Source: Streptomyces cinnabarinus (GTDB lineage Bacteria; Actinomycetota; Actinomycetes; Streptomycetales; Streptomycetaceae). From it: a stretch of 64,000 nucleotides of DNA. The notes beneath the pieces were generated by a model. That model was not told the DNA's origin. It ran no database searches and saw nothing but the letters and a program-made list of their open reading frames with translations. This document shows positions 49,888 to 58,046 of the stretch, one piece after another; position 1 is the first letter of the stretch, and each line of letters begins with the position of its first letter. The position numbers and the translations under genes were made by a program. The stretch lies in assembly GCF_027270315.1 (NCBI RefSeq), contig NZ_CP114413.1, positions 6,324,001 through 6,388,000 of the forward strand, read 5' to 3'.

Positions 49888-52191
49888 TCACGAGAACGCC
49901 TGCAGAGCCGCTTTGACGTCGGCCAGGAGGTAGCCGGTGGGCTCTCCGGGCAGGTGACGCAGCCGGGTGGAGGACAGCTCCACGCCGGCGTCGGTGAGGG
50001 CCTTGCGGAGGTGGCGGCCGATCATGGCGAGCCGGTCGGCGCGGTCGTCCCACCGGCTCCACCGTTCCGCGTCGTCGGCGATCAGGTCCTCGGCGAGCTG
50101 GGCGACGGTCAGCGCGTCGGGGTCCTGCTCGGCGCGGAAGGCCTCGCGCAGGGTGAGCAGGATGGCGGGCGGCTCGGGCGGCAGCGCGCTGTCGGCGCGG
50201 CAGCGGGTGAGCAGGTCCTGGTAGGGCTGCCCCAGCCAGGCCTCGGTGAGGGTGTGGGTCAGGTCGGGCAGCCCGGCGGCAGCGCGTTCGGCGCCGAGGT
50301 GGGCGGCCTGGGCGTCGGTGACCTCGCGGACCTGGTAGCGGATGGGCCGGTTGGGCATGCCGGGCAGGCCCTGGGCGTAGATCTGGCCGGCGTCGTTGAC
50401 CTGGGTGTGGGTGGCGGCCTGCAGGAGGTCGGCGCGGTAGCCCTCGGCGATGGCGCCGCCGCCGAGGAGTTCGGTGACATCCACGCGGCGGCAGGCGCCC
50501 AGCAGGCGGGCGGAGAGCTTGGGGCCGATGGCCTGGCCGAGGTAGTCGCGGGTGCCGAACTGGCTGCCGGCCTCGAACCAGACGGCCTCCTTGCGGCCGA
50601 GCAGCAGAGCGCGCACCAGTTTCGCCTTGGCCTCGTCGCTCAGCTGCGGCCACTCGTCGACGAACACCACGATGGCCGGGTGCTCTTCGCTGACGCGCCA
50701 CTTGTTGCCCCAGCCGTAGCGGGCGCGCTGGCGGGCGCGGGCCGAGCACAGGGCCAGCAGGAAGTCCAGGACATCCTCGATCTGCTCGTCGTCCATGCAC
50801 GCCGACAGCGTGATCGCCTCGCCCAGGGCACCGACGCCGGTGCCGACGGGGTCGAGGTTGAACGCCACGGCGTCCCGGCAGGCGGTGACGGCCTCGGCGA
50901 GCGCGAGCATCACGCCGGACTTGCCGCCGCCGGAGTCGGCGACCATCAGCAGCATCAGCCCGGCCAGGGAGAAGACGAGTGGCGTGCCGTCCATGGCCAC
51001 GCCGAAGTCGGCCGCGTCCACGATCGACATCGACAGCGGCGGCCGGTACGGCAGCGGTCCGACCACTTCCGGGGCGAACGGATCGCGCAGCAGCGCGCGG
51101 ACGAACGCGCTGTCCCCGGCCTCCGGGTCGCCCTCGATCAGCAGACCGTTGCGGCGCAGCCGCAGCCGGGTGATCAGGGCCTTGTAGACGTCGTCCTTGT
51201 TCAGCTCGTCCGTGCTGCCGGTCGCGAACCGCAGGTAGAACGACCAGCCCCACGGCTCCTCGACCGCCTTGGCTACCTCGGCCAGGTCCCGGCCCTCGGC
51301 GCGGACGGCCCCGGCGAGTACCGCGGCGGCCTGCTCCGACGTGCGAGCGTCGGCGAGCGAGCTGGGACCCTGTTCATCGGTGGCGGTGGTCTCGGCGCCG
51401 TCGGCCGGGCCCTGTCCGGCGGGCGCATCCGGGCCGTCGGCGGTGGAACGGGGTTCGGCGAGCTGGCAGTCGGCGGGTGCGTCGAGTTCCGGGATGAGCA
51501 GCTCGGCGGGGACCGGCCGTGCGGTGAGCGGGATCGGGTGGCGGCTCAGCCACCAGCCGCCGCCGAGCAGGGCCGGGCCGATGATCAGCGCGGACACGGG
51601 CGCCGTGACGGTGACCGTGACCAGGGCGCCGAGGGCGGGCACCACGACGCAGGTGAACCGCACGGCGCCGCGTGTCCCGCGCCACCGGCTGATCTGCTCG
51701 GCGGTGGGCTGGTTCGGGGTGAACGGCATGGCGTTGAGGACGGCCAGGCCGTTGCGGCGGCGGTCGGCCTCGGTCCCGAGGTCGCGCAGCCGGTTCTTCT
51801 CCGGACTCGACAGGCCGTCCTCGGCCGCCTTGTCCACCAGCTTGGACATCTGCTTGAGCGTGGTGTTCCGGGCGGTCACGGCGTCGTCGCGGCGCTCGGT
51901 GAAGTGGTCGAACTGCTTCTTGACGATGCGGCGGCGGATCTCGTCGCCGGTCATGTAGCGCAGCGCGGCCCAGTGCCCGGTCAGGGCCCAGGCGTTGCGC
52001 AGACCGGGCAGGGTGCGGGCTGCGGTGAAGCGGGCGGCGGTGGCCGCCGCGTGGGCGATGCGCCGGGCCACACGGCGTCCGGCTGCCGCCAAGGCCGGTC
52101 CGGCGTCCGGCTGCGGTTCATCGTCGTCGACGAACTCGCCTTCATAGACGATGACTTCGGGCAGGAGGCCACTGTCGTCGTGGCTGGTCAT
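49888..52191 (-). CDS. FtsK/SpoIIIE-family conjugal DNA translocase (TraB/TraSA-like)
   Basis: A 767-residue protein. Two hydrophobic segments (VRFTCVVVPALGALVTVTV and ALIIGPALLGGGWWL, about residues 177-215) anchor it. The ATPase domain has Walker A MVADSGGGKSGVM, Walker B AIVVFVDEWPQL and the FtsK-like tail region ATHTQVNDAGQIYAQGLPGMP. The C-terminus (about 690-767) is helical and winged-helix-like, where TraB proteins recognise clt repeats. In AICEs and Streptomyces plasmids this single protein moves double-stranded DNA between mycelia. It lies in the leftward operon under likely control of the KorSA-like repressor. Confidence 0.85.
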   Translation of the reverse strand: MTSHDDSGLLPEVIVYEGEFVDDDEPQPDAGPALAAAGRRVARRIAHAAATAARFTAARTLPGLRNAWALTGHWAALRYMTGDEIRRRIVKKQFDHFTERRDDAVTARNTTLKQMSKLVDKAAEDGLSSPEKNRLRDLGTEADRRRNGLAVLNAMPFTPNQPTAEQISRWRGTRGAVRFTCVVVPALGALVTVTVTAPVSALIIGPALLGGGWWLSRHPIPLTARPVPAELLIPELDAPADCQLAEPRSTADGPDAPAGQGPADGAETTATDEQGPSSLADARTSEQAAAVLAGAVRAEGRDLAEVAKAVEEPWGWSFYLRFATGSTDELNKDDVYKALITRLRLRRNGLLIEGDPEAGDSAFVRALLRDPFAPEVVGPLPYRPPLSMSIVDAADFGVAMDGTPLVFSLAGLMLLMVADSGGGKSGVMLALAEAVTACRDAVAFNLDPVGTGVGALGEAITLSACMDDEQIEDVLDFLLALCSARARQRARYGWGNKWRVSEEHPAIVVFVDEWPQLSDEAKAKLVRALLLGRKEAVWFEAGSQFGTRDYLGQAIGPKLSARLLGACRRVDVTELLGGGAIAEGYRADLLQAATHTQVNDAGQIYAQGLPGMPNRPIRYQVREVTDAQAAHLGAERAAAGLPDLTHTLTEAWLGQPYQDLLTRCRADSALPPEPPAILLTLREAFRAEQDPDALTVAQLAEDLIADDAERWSRWDDRADRLAMIGRHLRKALTDAGVELSSTRLRHLPGEPTGYLLADVKAALQAFS

Positions 52192-52285
52192 GGCGGGGTA
52201 CTCCAGAAAAGGCGCGGGGAGGGCAAGAACGGGAGAAAAGGGGCCGCAGATTCCCGCGGCAGGGGAGTGTGAGAGAGCCGACAGA

Positions 52286-52786
52286 TCAGCCGCCGAAGAC
52301 GTACAGGCCGATGTTGTTGCCGGTCAGCGTGGTGGCGCTGACGATCCACCCCATGAAGCCGAGGCTGGTGCCGTAGCAGACGGCCACGAGCGTGCCGCCG
52401 ACCATTTCCTTCCAGTCCTTGGGCTTGCCCCGGGCCGCGATGAGCTTGATGACGTACCAGGTGATCCCGGTCAGGCCGATGGCCGCGCCGCCCGCGGAGA
52501 CCGGGGTGACCGCGGTGCGGGGCGGGTTGGCGGTCACCGTCGCTCCGGCGGTCTTGTCCACGGCCTGCTGCCCGGCGACGTTCATCCCGTGGCGCAGGGC
52601 ACCGGCGATCTCGCCGAGGAAGCCGCCGGAGTTCACGGTGATCAGCAGCATGAAGAAGCCGACCAGGAACACCGTCTTCTTGTTGCGCAGCAGCTTGTAC
52701 TTGAACCCGGCGATGATCGCGACGGTGGCGACGGCGCCGAAGACCAGGGCGCCGAAACCGGCGTTGGCGGGGGAGTTGTCGAACAT
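52286..52786 (-). CDS. Membrane protein of the transfer operon
   Basis: A 166-residue protein with four hydrophobic segments: FGALVFGAVATVAIIAGF, VFLVGFFMLLITVNSGGF, GGAAIGLTGITWYVIKLI and GTLVAVCYGTSLGFMGWIV. Similar proteins stand next to the translocase gene in several AICEs and probably help DNA spread between hyphal compartments. No catalytic motif is seen. The ATG at 52786 lies 3 bp after the stop of the preceding gene, so both are co-translated. Confidence 0.7.
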   Translation of the reverse strand: MFDNSPANAGFGALVFGAVATVAIIAGFKYKLLRNKKTVFLVGFFMLLITVNSGGFLGEIAGALRHGMNVAGQQAVDKTAGATVTANPPRTAVTPVSAGGAAIGLTGITWYVIKLIAARGKPKDWKEMVGGTLVAVCYGTSLGFMGWIVSATTLTGNNIGLYVFGG

Positions 52787-52788
52787 GG

Positions 52789-53472
52789 TCAGGAAGCTCC
52801 AGTCAGGAAGTGGGTGGCAGCGCGCCAGGAGACGATCAGGACGCCGATTCCGGCGGCCCACAGCGCGGGGCGGGTGATGATCCAGCCGCGGGGCGAGCGC
52901 ACGAGGCGCACGAGGCCCCGGCCGGTGAGGGCCAGCGCCTTCCAGGCCAGTTCGCAGACGAAGCCGGGGAAGCCCGGGACGAGCTGGCCGAGGAAGACGG
53001 CGCCGGTGCCGGCGAGGACGAAGCCGAGAGGGGTCAGGACGGGGGCGGTGATGCCGCCGCTGCTGATGCTGTCCGCGACCCAGCGGGCGGCGGTCGTGCC
53101 GCCGACGGGCAGGAAGCTGACCACCGCGATGGACAGCAGGTTGCGGACGGGCTGCAGCCGTCCCCAGTCCGGGTCGTTGCCGCCGCCGTCCCGGCCGGGC
53201 ACCTGCTCGGCGACGGCCGCGGTGACGTCCGCCCAGCTCACCGTCTCGGCCATGGCCACCGCTGGGTCCTGGCCGACGGCCTCGGCCAGGTCCGGGGTGA
53301 TGACGGGCGGCGGCGGGGGCGGCTGGTCGCCGGTCACCGCGCACCGCACCGCGCTCAGCGAGCGCAGCGGGCAGCCGGAGGCCACCGGGCAGACGGAGCA
53401 GCAGCCCACCGGGGTCGGCTCCGCCCCCTGCCCGTCGGCCCACCACGGCTCGCCGGCGTTGTTCTTGTTCAT
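52789..53472 (-). CDS. Membrane protein of the transfer operon
   Basis: A 227-residue protein. A Cys-rich N-terminal segment (CCSVCPVASGCPLRSLSAVRC, about residues 24-44) resembles a zinc or Fe-S binding patch. The remainder has three membrane segments (LLSIAVVSFLPVGG, LTPLGFVLAGTGAVFLGQL, ALWAAGIGVLIVSW). ATG 53472 is chosen because it overlaps the preceding stop by 4 bp (ATGA); an upstream ATG at 53481 is possible. The role is unknown and transfer-associated by position. Confidence 0.62.
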   Translation of the reverse strand: MNKNNAGEPWWADGQGAEPTPVGCCSVCPVASGCPLRSLSAVRCAVTGDQPPPPPPVITPDLAEAVGQDPAVAMAETVSWADVTAAVAEQVPGRDGGGNDPDWGRLQPVRNLLSIAVVSFLPVGGTTAARWVADSISSGGITAPVLTPLGFVLAGTGAVFLGQLVPGFPGFVCELAWKALALTGRGLVRLVRSPRGWIITRPALWAAGIGVLIVSWRAATHFLTGAS

Positions 53473-53672
53473 CGGGGCCATTGCACGGCCTCCCCGAGCA
53501 GGGCCAGCAGCCGATCGCGCACCTTGATCTCGTCTGCGTCCGGCTCGGGGCTGGCCAGCGCCTCGGGCTGCCAGCTCTCGGGCAGCGGCGGCACCAGGGG
53601 CAGCGGGCGGCGGGACCGGCGGCGGGGAAGGACCAGCCGGACGGCGGGTCGGTGGGAACGTCGGAAGAACAT
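53469..53672 (-). CDS. Small basic protein of the transfer operon
   Basis: A 67-residue protein with an Arg-rich N-terminal half (MFFRRSHRPAVRLVLPRRRS) and an acidic C-terminal half (EPDADEIKVRDRLLALLGEAV). There is no known domain. Its start overlaps the stop of the SpdB-like gene by one base, and its stop overlaps the next start (ATGA). The coupling on both sides supports real expression. Confidence 0.55.
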   Translation of the reverse strand: MFFRRSHRPAVRLVLPRRRSRRPLPLVPPLPESWQPEALASPEPDADEIKVRDRLLALLGEAVQWPR

Positions 53673-55210
53673 CAGGCCCCCTCTTCCGTGGCGGGCACCG
53701 TGGCCGGCTGGTCCGGGAGGGTCTTTTTCACCGCACGGATCTGGTTGCGGACCCACTCGGCGTCCGCCTTGAATTCGCGGCCGAGCTCGGTGGGCGACGG
53801 CGTCTGGCCGTCGGCGAGCAGAGCGGTGATCCGTTCGCGCACCGCATCGCGCAGCTCCTCGCGCCCGGTACCACGCGACGTGCGGTCACCGCTTCCCCGA
53901 GAGGCCCGGCGTCCGGTACGGCGCTGACGGCTGCCGCCCGCCGCACCGGACTCGGCACCGCCGGTAGCGGAGGCGGTGTTACCGGTTGCGGCCCCGGCGC
54001 CGTTACCGCTCGCGCTACCGGTAGCCGGTGCGGAGTTACCGCTACCGGTAGCCGGGCCTTCACCGGTCCCGTTACCGGTGCCGGTACCAGGCGGCAGCGC
54101 GGGCGGCGCGGCAGCCGCCGTGACCGGCTCCGGCTGCTCCTCCGGCACCGGGGAGGAGGCCGGTGCGGCAGCAGTGGCGGGGTGGTCACGCAGTGCGTGA
54201 ACCCGCCACAGCACGAACGGTCCGATGGAGACGACGAGGGCGACCAGCCACCAGGTGGGCCTGACGTCGTCACCGGTGCCGGTGACGCCGAACAGCCCGG
54301 CCTCGGCGAGGTGGACCAGCACGTTCGCGATCACCATCAGGCTGATCGCGGTGAACGTGTCGCGGTGACGCCGGAAGGCGGCGACCACGTACACGTCGAT
54401 CGCGATCGGCAGGAGCGGTGCCACCAGGAGCGGAAAGCCGACCAGCACGGCCAGCGACCATTCGCCCGACGCGGTCAGTCCGATCGCGGCGAACAGGGCG
54501 AACGTCGGCAGCTTCTTCGTCAGCTTCTCGCCGCGCTCCTTACGCTGCTCGGCCTCGGCGTGGGCCCGCTCCAGCAGTCCGTCCGCCTCGCCCTTCTCTC
54601 GGCGGGCCTGGGCCAGGGCCGTGTCCGCCTTCTGGCCGGTGTCCTCGGCCTGCCGCTGGGCATCGTTCACCAGGGCCTCGGCCCGGCGCCGGGCGTCCTC
54701 CAGCAGCCGGGCGGCCTCCGCCTCGGTTGCCTGGCGGAAGAACTCGGCGTCCTGTTCACGGCGGCGGGCGCGGGCATCGGCCTGCCCCCGCAGCGTCTCG
54801 GCTTCCTGCTCGATGCGGCGCAGCTCCTCCTGTCCGGTCTCCCGGACCCGCGCGGCCGTCGTACGGGCGTCGGCCAGGAGCTCCTCGGCCGCCTCGCGGG
54901 CCTGGTCCAGGACCGTCCGGCCAGCGGCAATCTGCTTCTCGGCTGCCTGGTGCGACTGCTCGGCATGCAGGTCGGCGACGAGTTTGCGCTGCTGGGCGCC
55001 CTCGGCGTCGGCCTCGGCCTGGGCGGCGGCGGTGGCCGCCTCCCGTCGCAACGTCTGTGCCTCACGGCGGGCGCCGGCCAGCAGGTCGGTCGCCTCGGCG
55101 TGGGCCGCCTCCAGGACATCGGCGGCCGTCGGCTCCGGGACGGAGGTGTCGATGAGGAGGTGGGCGCGGTGCGCGCCCGGGATGTTCAGTACGCGGTCGT
55201 GCTCGATCAC
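53672..55210 (-). CDS. SpdB-like spread protein: coiled coil, DUF2637-type membrane domain and C-terminal helix-turn-helix
   Basis: A 512-residue protein with three parts. Residues about 30-235 form a very long Ala/Glu/Arg-rich coiled coil. Residues about 240-345 carry four membrane segments of the DUF2637/SpdB type (TFALFAAIGLTASGEWSLAVL, LPIAIDVYVVAAF, ISLMVIANVLVHLAEAGLFG, WLVALVVSIGPFVLW). A low-complexity linker (GNGTGEGPATGSG) leads to a C-terminal helix-turn-helix-like segment (LLADGQTPSPTELGREF ... WVRNQIRAVKKTL). Spd proteins are required for intramycelial spread of transferred DNA. It starts with GTG overlapping the previous stop. Confidence 0.75.
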   Translation of the reverse strand: MIEHDRVLNIPGAHRAHLLIDTSVPEPTAADVLEAAHAEATDLLAGARREAQTLRREAATAAAQAEADAEGAQQRKLVADLHAEQSHQAAEKQIAAGRTVLDQAREAAEELLADARTTAARVRETGQEELRRIEQEAETLRGQADARARRREQDAEFFRQATEAEAARLLEDARRRAEALVNDAQRQAEDTGQKADTALAQARREKGEADGLLERAHAEAEQRKERGEKLTKKLPTFALFAAIGLTASGEWSLAVLVGFPLLVAPLLPIAIDVYVVAAFRRHRDTFTAISLMVIANVLVHLAEAGLFGVTGTGDDVRPTWWLVALVVSIGPFVLWRVHALRDHPATAAAPASSPVPEEQPEPVTAAAAPPALPPGTGTGNGTGEGPATGSGNSAPATGSASGNGAGAATGNTASATGGAESGAAGGSRQRRTGRRASRGSGDRTSRGTGREELRDAVRERITALLADGQTPSPTELGREFKADAEWVRNQIRAVKKTLPDQPATVPATEEGA

Positions 55211-55386
55211 CGGGGTTCTTCTTCCTGCTGGGTCCAGGTGGCGGCCAGACGGTCGGCGGCCCGGGCCGCATCCGACCTGCTCAGGGCCTGCTTGATACGT
55301 GCGGTGGCCTGCTGGGCTGCGGTGGCGTCCTGCCGGGCCTGCTCGGCCCGGCCGATGGCCGCCTGCCAGGTGCGCACGCGGCTCAC
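55207..55386 (-). CDS. Very small helical protein of the transfer operon
   Basis: A 59-residue, Ala/Gln-rich helical protein (AIGRAEQARQDATAAQQATARI). It starts with GTG 55386 overlapping the stop of the preceding gene and ends overlapping the start of the SpdB-like gene, both by 4 bp. There is no domain; a partner for the coiled coil of its neighbour is conceivable but unproven. Confidence 0.5.
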   Translation of the reverse strand: MSRVRTWQAAIGRAEQARQDATAAQQATARIKQALSRSDAARAADRLAATWTQQEEEPR

Positions 55387-55616
55387 GAGAACCACCCCCG
55401 GCGCCCTCCGCGGCCTTCCTGCCGCTCGCGCTCCTTGTCGGCCCACTTCCAGCCGTCGCGGTCGGCCTTGACGACGCTTCGGTGGTGGCTCTGGCGGCGC
55501 CGCGCGGCCTTCTCGGTTTCCTTGCGCTGCCGCTTCTCGGTGGCCGACTCCTTGCCCGCGTAGGTGGTGGCGGCCATCTGGCGGTCGTTGCCGATGAGTC
55601 CGAAGAACGCCATCAC
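55383..55616 (-). CDS. Small basic protein of the transfer operon
   Basis: A 77-residue protein, strongly basic in the middle (EKRQRKETEKAARRRQSHHRS) with Trp and Arg near the end (DGWKWADKERERQ). The GTG at 55616 overlaps the preceding stop by 4 bp and is directly followed by ATG. No family is recognised; nucleic acid binding is plausible from charge alone. Confidence 0.5.
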   Translation of the reverse strand: MMAFFGLIGNDRQMAATTYAGKESATEKRQRKETEKAARRRQSHHRSVVKADRDGWKWADKERERQEGRGGRRGWFS

Positions 55617-56152
55617 GCACCTCCGCTCGTCAGGGCGGTGATGTGGATGGTGGACAGGCCGCAGATGCCGCGGGCCTCCAGGTAGTCGCCGCTGGGCCGC
55701 AGCCCGGGCGCGTGGATCGCCTGGGCGAGAGTGGCGATGAGCGGGGCGGGCAGCGGGCGGCCGACATGGACGGCGACATCGGCGTCCAGCGGGGCGGCGT
55801 CGCTGATCAGGTCGAGCAGGTGCGCGACCAGGTCAGCGTCGTCCAGCACGGTGCCGGTGGACGGAGCCGGCGGGACGGCGGCCGGGATGGTGGCGGCGAG
55901 CAGCCGGGCCAGACCGGCCCGCAGCTGCAGGATCGCCATCACCAGCGAGTCGGCGTCCATCTCCTTCAGCGGCAGCACGATGGCCTCGGACAGCAGGTCG
56001 CGGGCGCTCTCCGCGGCCTCCACCCGGCGCGCGGCCGGGGACGCGGCGGACAGGCCGTTCCACGCCATCCGCATGTAGTCGACCAGCTCCGGGAACGCCG
56101 GCTGCGACAACTCCCGCGCGGACCAGGGAAGCTCGCGCTTCTGCGCGTTCAC
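55613..56152 (-). CDS. Hypothetical protein of the transfer operon
   Basis: A 179-residue soluble protein, mostly helical (LVDYMRMAWNGLSAASPAARRVEAAESARDLLS, VMAILQLRAGLARLLAATI). No known domain is seen. The start GTG 56152 overlaps the WhiB stop by 4 bp. Similar genes follow WhiB-like or Pra-like genes in AICEs. The function is unknown. Confidence 0.55.
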   Translation of the reverse strand: MNAQKRELPWSARELSQPAFPELVDYMRMAWNGLSAASPAARRVEAAESARDLLSEAIVLPLKEMDADSLVMAILQLRAGLARLLAATIPAAVPPAPSTGTVLDDADLVAHLLDLISDAAPLDADVAVHVGRPLPAPLIATLAQAIHAPGLRPSGDYLEARGICGLSTIHITALTSGGA

Positions 56153-56514
56153 GCCGCGCCTCCGTTCCCAGCGGTCTGGCGGGCCCGGAACATCTGGCGC
56201 CGCTCCTCCTGGCGCACCCCGCCGAAGACCCCGTTGATCCGGGTGAGCTCCGATTGGGCCAGGTCCCGCTCCAGGCACACCGCGCGGACGGCCGCCGGGC
56301 ACACAGCGCACACCGCCAGCGCCGACCGCTCGCCCTTGTTGGGCTGCTGGTCCAACTCGGACGGGCGGGCGAAGAAGATCTGCGTGTCCAGACCCGTGCA
56401 CGCGGCCCGGGCCCGGCCCTCCTCGTCCACGGGCGACGCACCGAACGGCAGTCGCAGTAACGAACTGGGCGAACGCCGTACCACGGCGGCAGGCACACTC
56501 GTAGGCTTGGGCAT
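56149..56514 (-). CDS. WhiB-family iron-sulfur transcription factor
   Basis: A 121-residue Wbl protein. The four cluster ligands are Cys39, Cys69, Cys72 and Cys80, spaced C-x29-C-x2-C-x7-C, and the turn GVFGGVRQEERR (about residues 95-106) replaces the usual G(V/I)WGG with Phe for Trp. Wbl proteins bind 4Fe-4S clusters and act with sigma factors. It is the first gene of the leftward transfer operon and faces the KorSA-like gene, so it could link transfer to redox or developmental state. It may also control element genes only. Confidence 0.85.
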   Translation of the reverse strand: MPKPTSVPAAVVRRSPSSLLRLPFGASPVDEEGRARAACTGLDTQIFFARPSELDQQPNKGERSALAVCAVCPAAVRAVCLERDLAQSELTRINGVFGGVRQEERRQMFRARQTAGNGGAA

Positions 56515-56553
56515 GCGGAAGTCACTCCTCGAATCGGGTGGGCTTTCCGCGCG

Positions 56554-56591
56554 AGGACCCCTGAGATCGGTCGAAGGAGATCAGGGGTCCT
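56554..56591. promoter_or_regulatory. Inverted repeat in the leader of the WhiB-like gene
   Basis: A perfect 11-bp inverted repeat, AGGACCCCTGA (56554-56564) and TCAGGGGTCCT (56581-56591), with a 16-base loop. On the plus strand it is followed by TTT, as in a terminator, but no plus-strand gene ends here. On the minus strand it lies in the untranslated leader of the WhiB-like gene and could be an attenuator or operator. Confidence 0.5.
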
Positions 56592-56654
56592 TTTGCGCGT
56601 TCCGGGCAAGGCAGAGCTACGGACGCAGGGCAAAACAGCCCCAACATCCCGCCG

Positions 56655-56751
56655 ACTTCACTAGCGAAGTTGGTGAGATCGACCGTAGGCGGAGATCGGC
56701 AACCCCGTCAAGAGTTCACTAGTGAAGTTGTGGTGACTTGCCTAGTGAAGG
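56655..56751. promoter_or_regulatory. Three palindromic operator-like sites between the WhiB-like gene and the KorSA-like gene
   Basis: The core TTCACTAGCGAA (56657-56668), the perfect palindrome TTCACTAGTGAA (56715-56726) and a degenerate copy TTGCCTAGTGAA (56738-56749) lie in the divergent promoter region. GntR-type dimers bind such palindromes. The copy number and position suggest autorepression of the GntR gene and control of the opposite transfer operon. Confidence 0.72.
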
Positions 56752-56768
56752 TGCTCTACGCTGAGCCC

Positions 56769-57587
56769 ATGACGGCAAAGGACCCGAGGCCGCGCGGAGC
56801 GCAGCGGATCGCCGACGATCTCAGAGCGGAGATCGAATCCGGCGCCATCGAGCCGGGAGAAAAGCTCCCGACCACGCGCGAGCTGGTGGCGAAGTACGAG
56901 GTGACGGGCGAGACCGTGCGCCAGGCGATCCTTCGGCTGAAGAACGCCGGACTGGTCACCAGCCGACAGGGCGGCGGCGTCTACGCCCGCGACCGACCAC
57001 CGCTCAAGCGGCTCGGGATCCAGCGCTACGACAAGGCGAAATGGCGCGACAACGACGAGGTGGCGTTCATCGCCGATCGGGTCGCCTCGGGCCGCGAGTA
57101 CAACCGCACCGACCAGACCCAGACCGTCAGCCGGGTGCCGGCCACCCGCGAGATCGCCGCCGCCCTGGGCATCCCGGAGGGCTCCGAGGTCTACGCACGC
57201 GCCCGTCTGGTGAAGGAGAAGGGCCAGCCCACTCACACCCTGACCAGCTACTACCGGCCCAGCCACGTCGAGGGAACCCGGCTGGTCGACCCCGCCCCCG
57301 GCCCGGCCGGGAAGGGCGGGGGCTTCCGCGTGTTCTACGAACTCGGCCTGGAACCCGACCACATGACCGAGGAACTGCGGGCCCGCATGCCCACCCCCGC
57401 CGAGACAGAGCAGCTTGAGCTGCCACCCGGCGAACCGGTCGTGATCCTCAAACGCACCACCTACACCGCCGACGAGACCGTGATCGAGTACGCCCTCGGC
57501 GTCCATGCCGCCAGCCGCTTCAGCTGGAGCTACAGCTTCCAGATGCCCGACTCCGCCCGAGACCAGGCCGAAAGGCAGGAACCATGA
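56769..57587 (+). CDS. korSA: GntR-family repressor, KorSA-like
   Basis: A 272-residue regulator with an N-terminal winged helix (RIADDLRAEIESGAIEPGEKLPT, VTGETVRQAILRLKNAGLV, SRQGGGVYAR) and a C-terminal UTRA-type effector domain (about residues 110-265). KorSA of pSAM2 represses pra and the transfer genes; the same job is inferred here from the divergent operon and the palindromes in front. The ATG at 56769 was chosen since an upstream extension runs through the operators. Its stop overlaps the next start (ATGA). Confidence 0.82.
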   Translation: MTAKDPRPRGAQRIADDLRAEIESGAIEPGEKLPTTRELVAKYEVTGETVRQAILRLKNAGLVTSRQGGGVYARDRPPLKRLGIQRYDKAKWRDNDEVAFIADRVASGREYNRTDQTQTVSRVPATREIAAALGIPEGSEVYARARLVKEKGQPTHTLTSYYRPSHVEGTRLVDPAPGPAGKGGGFRVFYELGLEPDHMTEELRARMPTPAETEQLELPPGEPVVILKRTTYTADETVIEYALGVHAASRFSWSYSFQMPDSARDQAERQEP

Positions 57588-57976
57588 CCAGTGAAGGAAA
57601 GCCCCGCACGCTCGACGTGGTCGAACTGACCGCACCCGGCGACGTGCCGTCCGCCGACGTGGCCGAGATGGCCCACCGCCGCCGGCGCCACCAGGACCGC
57701 CTCGCAGGCACCGTCCGCGGCCTGCCCCCCGAGGAGACCGTCACCGCGGACGGCTCCGACGTGATCGCCGCCCTGGTCCTGGGCACCGCGATCACCGTAC
57801 AGCTCGAAGACGAGCAGCCACCCCTGATGCGCCAGGCCCTGCAGCACGGCCGCACCTGGAGCGAGATTGCCACAGCCACGGGATTCACCGTCGAACAGGT
57901 CCGCGCCGCCTACACCTCCTGGGCGGACACCCTCGGCGAGAACGACCGCGCGGAGGCCCTCGGCTTGGCCGGGTGA
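57584..57976 (+). CDS. Hypothetical protein coupled to the GntR repressor
   Basis: A 130-residue protein. Its C-terminal half holds a helix-turn-helix-like segment (GRTWSEIATATGFTVEQVRAAYTSWAD). The N-terminal part (MAHRRRRHQDRLAGTV) is basic. The 4-bp overlap with the repressor gene indicates a joint operon. Similar small partners follow korSA-like genes in other AICEs. A perfect 22-bp hairpin terminator follows it. Confidence 0.62.
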   Translation: MTSEGKPRTLDVVELTAPGDVPSADVAEMAHRRRRHQDRLAGTVRGLPPEETVTADGSDVIAALVLGTAITVQLEDEQPPLMRQALQHGRTWSEIATATGFTVEQVRAAYTSWADTLGENDRAEALGLAG

Positions 57977-57989
57977 CAGCCGCCCGCTA

Positions 57990-58038
57990 TATACGCCGGT
58001 GCCCCGTGAAGCGCGTCTTCACGGGGCACCGGCGTATA
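57990..58038. terminator. Very long bidirectional hairpin terminator
   Basis: A perfect 22-bp inverted repeat spans 57990-58011 (TATACGCCGGTGCCCCGTGA...) and 58017-58038 with a 5-base loop. It lies between convergent genes ending at 57976 and 58047. Confidence 0.85.
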
Positions 58039-58046
58039 CGGGCAGG

